Source: Oscillospiraceae bacterium (lineage in GTDB: Bacteria > Bacillota > Clostridia > Oscillospirales > Oscillospiraceae). Taken from it: a DNA stretch of 9,417 nucleotides. The notes below the pieces were generated by a model. The model saw only the letters and a list, made by a program, of their open reading frames with translations, did no database searches and was not told where the DNA came from. The stretch is taken from NCBI GenBank assembly GCA_020025655.1, contig JAHHRR010000055.1:1-9417 (forward strand), read 5' to 3'. Each line of letters opens with the position of its first letter. Position 1 is the first letter of the stretch. The translations under genes were made by a program, and so were the position numbers. Of this stretch, positions 6,425 through 9,417 are shown in pieces.

Positions 6425-6940
6425 TTAAATATGTACAGCCTTTCTCAGAGTTTTAATAAGTCCGGGCAGAAATGCGGAAAAAGCCATTGCTTTCACAATG
6501 CAGATTATTGTTCTCGGTACAAGAGCGCCGTATATAAACGCCGGCGTGTAATATCCGAAAATATGGCTGTCCACATAGAGTGAAAATGTATTTAGCGCAA
6601 GAACCATAATTCCCGAAAGCACAACCGCTAAGCAGGTCTGTTTCCAGCTCAAATCGAAATTATGCTTCTTTGCATACATTCCCACAAATAATCCGCAAAG
6701 CACATAGGGAAGAATCCACAGCGGTGTAGTAACAGTAATTCCATACTTCAAAAGCTGATAGATAAGCGTACCGATACCGCCCACTGCAAGTCCGTCTATT
6801 CCGCCGAACATCAGTGCCGCAATGAGAACCGGAAGGCTCTCAAAGGTAATTTTCATGTTGCCCATGTCAACGGAAACCGCACCCAGTACGGCACACATTG
6901 CAGCAAGGACAGCGTCCATAGCTAACTGTTTTGTTTTCAT
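6425..6940 (-). CDS. folT: ECF transporter S component, folate-specific (FolT-like)
   Basis: 171 residues, almost all membrane, with about six hydrophobic segments (roughly 8-24, 33-50, 52-68, 72-91, 102-121, 138-160). This is the layout of a substrate-binding S component of an energy-coupling-factor importer. Family features include MKITFESLPVLIAALMFGG (29-47) and GGIGTLIYQLLKYG, a glycine-rich second/third helix region. S components work with shared EcfA/EcfA' ATPases and EcfT; none is in this window, so this should be a group II system using a pool encoded elsewhere. Substrate is assigned from context: a tetrahydrofolate riboswitch lies directly upstream, and folate enzymes flank it on both sides. 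AAAGGAG (6947-6953) sets the ATG at 6940. That ribosome binding site can be sequestered by an upstream sequence. Confidence 0.88.
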   Translation of the reverse strand: MKTKQLAMDAVLAAMCAVLGAVSVDMGNMKITFESLPVLIAALMFGGIDGLAVGGIGTLIYQLLKYGITVTTPLWILPYVLCGLFVGMYAKKHNFDLSWKQTCLAVVLSGIMVLALNTFSLYVDSHIFGYYTPAFIYGALVPRTIICIVKAMAFSAFLPGLIKTLRKAVHI

Positions 6941-6982
6941 AAGAAACTCCTTTCATGACCAGTGCCACAAGAGGAATTTCTT
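6941..6982 (-). promoter_or_regulatory. Predicted Shine-Dalgarno sequestering helix of the THF riboswitch
   Basis: On the - strand AAGAAAUUCCU (6982-6972) can pair with AGGAGUUUCUU (6951-6941). This gives 11 bp with one G-U, covering the folT ribosome binding site right up to the start codon, with a 20-base loop. A competing hairpin uses the same segment: TGCCAC/GTGGCA (6993-6988 with 6968-6963) plus AGGAA/TTCCT inside. The two folds exclude each other, as expected for a translational switch. No U run is present, so termination is unlikely. Confidence 0.6.
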
Positions 6983-6992
6983 CCTTAGTGGC

Positions 6993-7082
6993 AGCGGAAG
7001 CGGATACAGCACCGCACACCATGTGTTTCGTCCGTGGACAACTTCCCATTCCACGACACTTAACGCGCTGCTCCTACTCTGA
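6993..7082 (-). ncRNA. Tetrahydrofolate (THF) riboswitch aptamer
   Basis: The - strand sequence matches the THF riboswitch consensus in order. AGAGTAG (7080-7074) comes first, then GCGTTAAGTG (7066-7057). AATGGGAAGTTG lies in the loop of a CGTGG/CCACG hairpin, and GACGAA follows. A short ACAC/GTGT hairpin, GCGGTG, and the ATCCGC end complete it. These blocks are the conserved core of the known RNA, which binds reduced folates and usually lowers expression of folate transport and synthesis genes. It starts about 11 bases after the folD stop and lies about 50 bases upstream of folT, so it controls only folT and fthC, not the upstream genes. The closing P1 helix looks weak in my reading. Confidence 0.92.
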
Positions 7083-7093
7083 CAATAAATTTA

Positions 7094-7942
7094 TCAAAAC
7101 TGCCTTTCGGCAGCTGTGACCAGATGTTCCGCCAGAACGGCGGTTGTAACCGAGCCCACTCCTCCGGGTACCGGACTTATGGCGCTCACAACAGGCTCAA
7201 CAGCGTCAAAATCCACATCTCCATGGATTTTTCCGTCAGAACCAAGGTTTATTCCCACATCAATTACGCATTGATTATTGTTTGTATAGTTCTTATCAAC
7301 TAATTTTTCTTTTCCTGCCGCAGCAATAATTATATCCTGCTCAGCGCAGATTTCTGCTGTATTTTCAGTTTTGGAATGGCACATTGTGACAGTTGCATCC
7401 CGACCCTGAAGCATAATGGAAAGAGGTCTGCCTACCACAAGGCTTCTGCCTATAACCGCCGCTCTTTTTCCTTTAAGCGGAATATTGTAATAGTCCAGAA
7501 TCTCCATGCAGGCCTGCGCCGTGCAAGGTGCAAAGCAGTCCTTGTCTCCTGAGAAAACTCCTCCCAGAGCCTGTCTGCTTACACAGTCCACATCCTTTGC
7601 AGGACTCAAATGCTGCAATACGCTGTTTTCATTCATATGTTTAGGCAGCGGGCGCATTATCATGCAGCCGTGTACAGCTTCATCGCAGTTAATTTTCTGC
7701 AGAAGCTCAACAAGCTCAGCTTCCTGTGAGCTTTCCGGCATTACGCAGTTTTTAACCTCAAGTCCTCTTTTTGAAAAAGCTTTCAAAACAGAGCTTTCAT
7801 AAGCCTCTGAGCTTTCATCATTTCCCACTCTTACTATTGCAAGGCAGGGTCTGATGTTTCTCTCAGAAAGACGTTTTACCCGCTCATCGAGTTTCCGGTA
7901 AATTTCATCGGCTACCGGCTTGCCTTTTAATATCAGTGCCAT
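7094..7942 (-). CDS. folD: FolD-family methylene-THF dehydrogenase, cyclohydrolase residues altered
   Basis: 282 residues, full family length. It interconverts 5,10-methylene-THF and 5,10-methenyl-THF using NAD(P). NADP-binding domain motifs are intact: IGRSLVVGRP (164-173) and the C-terminal PVPGGVGSVTTAVLAEH. In the catalytic domain, Y48 of the Y-x3-K motif is kept, but the lysine four residues on is V52 (AYESSVLKAF). The glutamine of the usual GILVQLPLP is M96 (GCMIMRPLP). The aspartate of KDVD (D119) is kept. In bifunctional FolD, the lysine and glutamine support cyclohydrolysis, so this is probably a dehydrogenase only, with FchA supplying the second step. Its ATG overlaps the fchA stop by one base (TAATG), indicating coupled translation. 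A short GNRA-loop hairpin with four T lies at its stop codon. Confidence 0.93.
   Translation of the reverse strand: MALILKGKPVADEIYRKLDERVKRLSERNIRPCLAIVRVGNDESSEAYESSVLKAFSKRGLEVKNCVMPESSQEAELVELLQKINCDEAVHGCMIMRPLPKHMNENSVLQHLSPAKDVDCVSRQALGGVFSGDKDCFAPCTAQACMEILDYYNIPLKGKRAAVIGRSLVVGRPLSIMLQGRDATVTMCHSKTENTAEICAEQDIIIAAAGKEKLVDKNYTNNNQCVIDVGINLGSDGKIHGDVDFDAVEPVVSAISPVPGGVGSVTTAVLAEHLVTAAERQF
7096..7115 (-). terminator. Weak terminator-like hairpin at the end of folD
   Basis: On the - strand CTGCC (7113-7109), GAAA and GGCAG (7104-7100) form a 5-bp stem with a GNRA tetraloop, extendable to 7 bp with A-U and G-U pairs. It is followed by TTTT, then GATAAATTT. It overlaps the last codons of folD. 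It could partly end the fchA-folD transcript before the riboswitch, but the stem and T run are short. Confidence 0.35.
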
Positions 7943-8568
7943 TATTCCACCAGTTTATCCATTACCGCATCAGCCAGTGCTTTCGCTCTGGGCAGATATT
8001 CACCGAGAATTTCATTTATTTCCGCATTGAGCATTTCGGCCTCCGGGCAGCCTTTAAGGCTTTTTGTATTTACAAGCACATTCATAGCCGCACTCTTCAT
8101 TGCAGCCTCACACGCAGCCGCACCGCAGCCCACGTCTGAGAGAAGAAGTTGATTTCCTACCTTATACATATCCTCAAGAAGCTCAAGAGACTGCCGACAC
8201 AGTCTCAGCATATTCATAGGCGCAGCGCAGGCATTGAGGGATTCACGCTTAATTATCTCCTCCCTGTCAGGGCGGTCCTTTTCTATTGAATATGCTTTTG
8301 AAAGCGGAAGAAATGCTTCTGCATCTTCATCTACAAGACTCAGAAAAGCCTTTCTCAGCTCTTCGGTTTTATTAAGGCAGTTTTCAATCACTGCTTCAAA
8401 CTCTGCATATTTCTTTTTGCCTTTCGTAAGGTTTGCAGACATTGAGCAGAGGGACACGCTTATTGCGCCGATAAGTGCAGCAGCACCTCCCCCGCCGGGG
8501 ACGGCAGCTGAGGACGATAAAAGCTCCGTAAAATCGCAGCAGCTTTCATGTATAAGTTTTGTATCCAT
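7942..8568 (-). CDS. fchA: FchA-type methenyl-THF cyclohydrolase (cyclodeaminase fold)
   Basis: 208 residues, mostly helical, of the formiminotransferase-cyclodeaminase/FchA family. Signatures: AVPGGGGAAALIGA (22-36), the glycine-rich folate-binding stretch; SANLTKGKKKY (45-55); VDEDAEAF (80-87); and LLSDVGCGAAACEAAMKSA (143-161) followed by NVLVNTKSLK. Family members hydrolyse 5,10-methenyl-THF to 10-formyl-THF (FchA) or release ammonia from 5-formimino-THF (cyclodeaminase). The direct fusion-like coupling to a FolD lacking cyclohydrolase residues, and the absence of histidine-degradation genes here, favour FchA. GGAGG (8576-8580) sets ATG 8568. It is first in the one-carbon cluster, behind a strong promoter at 8638-8667, divergent from purE. 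Confidence 0.9.
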   Translation of the reverse strand: MDTKLIHESCCDFTELLSSSAAVPGGGGAAALIGAISVSLCSMSANLTKGKKKYAEFEAVIENCLNKTEELRKAFLSLVDEDAEAFLPLSKAYSIEKDRPDREEIIKRESLNACAAPMNMLRLCRQSLELLEDMYKVGNQLLLSDVGCGAAACEAAMKSAAMNVLVNTKSLKGCPEAEMLNAEINEILGEYLPRAKALADAVMDKLVE

Positions 8569-8637
8569 GCTTCAACCTCCATATGCATTTTTGCAGCAAG
8601 TACGGTATGTTTTCGACCATCATCTCAAACTTTTTTC

Positions 8638-8667
8638 ATTATATATACGTCTTGCAAGGCTTGTCAA
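8638..8667 (-). promoter_or_regulatory. Sigma-A promoter of the fchA-folD cluster
   Basis: On the - strand a perfect -35 TTGACA (8667-8662) and a perfect -10 TATAAT (8643-8638) are separated by 18 bases. Transcription would start near 8631, giving a leader of about 62 nt before the fchA ATG. It should be strong and constitutive in appearance; no riboswitch lies between it and fchA. Confidence 0.8.
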
Positions 8668-8752
8668 GCCGGCATTTTTGTTCTCTTGTAAATCTGCACA
8701 AATTCAGTGTCTGATTTTAGTTCAAAATGTCTGTTACATTTTTTTCAAACTA

Positions 8753-8782
8753 TTGACATTTAGTCGAATTTCGTGTTATTTT
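8753..8782 (+). promoter_or_regulatory. Sigma-A promoter of purE
   Basis: A perfect -35 TTGACA (8753-8758) is followed after 18 bases by -10 TATTTT (8777-8782), with an extended-type TG at 8774-8775. Transcription would start near 8789, about 20 bases before the ZTP aptamer. Confidence 0.7.
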
Positions 8783-8806
8783 AGATGGGTAAAAATATTA
8801 AGGGTA

Positions 8807-8875
8807 TTTTGGCTCTGACGGATTAAAGTGGAGCACCACATGGACCAATCTACCGTAACTGCCGACCGTCTGGGC
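8807..8875 (+). ncRNA. ZTP (pfl) riboswitch aptamer
   Basis: The layout matches the ZMP/ZTP-sensing pfl RNA. A short P1 pairs TTGG (8809-8812) with CCAA (8845-8848). CTGACGG follows, and a GTGG/CCAC hairpin (8828-8831, 8836-8839) with AGCA loop is followed by ATGGA. After a short linker comes the highly conserved 3' block GCCGACCGTCTGGGC (8861-8875). GACGG (8817-8821) pairs with CCGTC (8866-8870), reproducing the family pseudoknot with compensated bases relative to the usual GGCG/CGCC. Known members turn on purine and one-carbon genes when ZMP/ZTP accumulates because 10-formyl-THF is limiting. The position just before purE fits. The linker helix of some members is not obvious here. Confidence 0.85.
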
Positions 8876-8915
8876 GTACTCAATACCTTTTTCAGGTGGG
8901 GAGTGCGCCCTTTTT
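8872..8915 (+). terminator. Riboswitch-controlled terminator before purE
   Basis: GGGCGTACTC (8872-8881) pairs with GAGTGCGCCC (8901-8910), ten pairs with one G-U. An inner ACCT/AGGT stem (8885-8888, 8894-8897) lies in the loop, and five T follow (8911-8915). The 5' arm starts inside the conserved CTGGGC of the ZTP aptamer. Ligand-bound aptamer and terminator therefore compete, which predicts an ON switch. Confidence 0.88.
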
Positions 8916-8957
8916 GTTATCCTTAAAAATTTTAAGTAAATTTCAGGAGGTCTTGAC

Positions 8958-9417
8958 ATGAAAAAAGTTGCAATCATTATGGGCAGCGACAGCGATCTGC
9001 CCGTAGTCGGAAAGGCCGCAGACATTCTGCAGGATTTCGGGGTTGAATACGAAATGCACGTTTACTCCGCCCATCGTACTCCCGTGGAATGCAGAGAATT
9101 CACTGCCAACGCCAGAAAGAATGGCTTTGGAGTAATTATCGCAGCAGCCGGTATGGCAGCTCATCTTGCAGGTGCTATTGCAGCCGGTACTACTCTGCCT
9201 GTAATCGGTATTCCCATTAACTCTCAGCTCGGCGGCATGGACGCTCTGCTTTCAACAGTTCAGATGCCTTCTGGTATTCCTGTGGCTACTGTTGCAATAG
9301 ACGGTGCTAAAAATGCTGCTTTCCTCGCAATTGAAATGCTTGCTCTCTCCGATGATGCTCTGGCTGAAAAGCTGGAAGCTTATCGTGTAAAGAATACAGA
9401 AGATACCCTCAAAAAAG
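8958..9417 (+). CDS. purE: N5-CAIR mutase PurE, class I (3' end cut by window)
   Basis: 153 codons are visible, with no stop before the window end; family length is about 160-165, so only a few residues are missing. PurE acts in de novo purine synthesis, converting N5-carboxyaminoimidazole ribonucleotide to CAIR. Motifs: IIMGSDSDLP (6-15, phosphate loop), YSAHRTP (36-42), AAAGMAAHLAG (62-72), and GIPINSQLGGMD with QMPSGIP. The GMAAHL loop is of the class I type that works with PurK; class II AIR carboxylases lack it. The start is set by AGGAGG (8945-8950), spacing 7. It is controlled by the ZTP riboswitch and terminator just upstream. Other pur genes probably follow beyond the window. Confidence 0.96.
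   Translation, partial: MKKVAIIMGSDSDLPVVGKAADILQDFGVEYEMHVYSAHRTPVECREFTANARKNGFGVIIAAAGMAAHLAGAIAAGTTLPVIGIPINSQLGGMDALLSTVQMPSGIPVATVAIDGAKNAAFLAIEMLALSDDALAEKLEAYRVKNTEDTLKK

Noticed and set aside
8546..8623. 25-codon upstream ORF (ATG ATG at 8623-8618, - strand) overlapping the fchA start
   Set aside because: Only about 8 bases of leader would precede it, and I see no Shine-Dalgarno. It is probably a chance frame, though overlap with the fchA start would allow coupling if it were translated.
8798..9025. - strand open frame across the ZTP riboswitch and purE start
   Set aside because: It is antisense to a structured RNA and a clear purE gene, and has no supporting signals.
1..9417. Mobile elements, CRISPR, toxin-antitoxin or defence system
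   Set aside because: No transposase, integrase, spaced repeats or paired small toxin/antitoxin genes are seen. The genes are core metabolism and regulation.

Overview
The window reads as a chromosomal stretch of an anaerobic, moderate-GC Firmicute, most likely a Clostridia (gut Ruminococcaceae/Oscillospiraceae-like) bacterium. The reasons are strong GGAGG-type ribosome binding sites, sigma-A promoters, U-tailed terminators, an oxygen/NO-scavenging flavodiiron protein, FeoAB iron uptake, an FchA/FolD pair, and THF and ZTP riboswitches. I see no phage, insertion sequence, CRISPR array, tRNA or rRNA. The gene content is mainly housekeeping; the interest lies in regulation and in one enzyme with altered catalytic residues.

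Layout. 1-309: no convincing gene, one weak small-ORF candidate, and a bidirectional terminator (212-255). 310-1509 (-): flavodiiron protein, divergent from 1686-2324 (+), a Crp/Fnr-type regulator with a cysteine cluster. A perfect palindrome lies between them, placed to activate one gene and repress the other. 2360-2725 (+): a small unknown gene downstream of the regulator, closed by a shared terminator. 5135-2751 (-): feoA-feoB. 5249-5791 (+): nicotinamidase-like cysteine hydrolase with its own promoter and a convergent terminator (5815-5855).

8568-5870 (-): a one-carbon cluster in the order fchA, folD, THF riboswitch, folT-like ECF S component, and 5-formyl-THF cyclo-ligase. 8958-9417 (+): purE, cut by the window end, behind a ZTP riboswitch and terminator.

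How the genes work together. FolT should import folates, and the cyclo-ligase would return 5-formyl-THF to 5,10-methenyl-THF. FchA would hydrolyse methenyl-THF to 10-formyl-THF. FolD links methylene- and methenyl-THF. This FolD lacks the lysine and glutamine associated with cyclohydrolase activity, so FchA next to it probably supplies that step. The THF riboswitch would shut salvage when reduced folate is plentiful. The ZTP riboswitch would turn on purE when 10-formyl-THF runs short and the purine intermediate ZMP/ZTP builds up. The locus therefore carries two RNA sensors of folate status, one facing outward on each strand. At the other end, the Crp/Fnr regulator and flavodiiron protein look like a local O2/NO response unit next to ferrous iron uptake.
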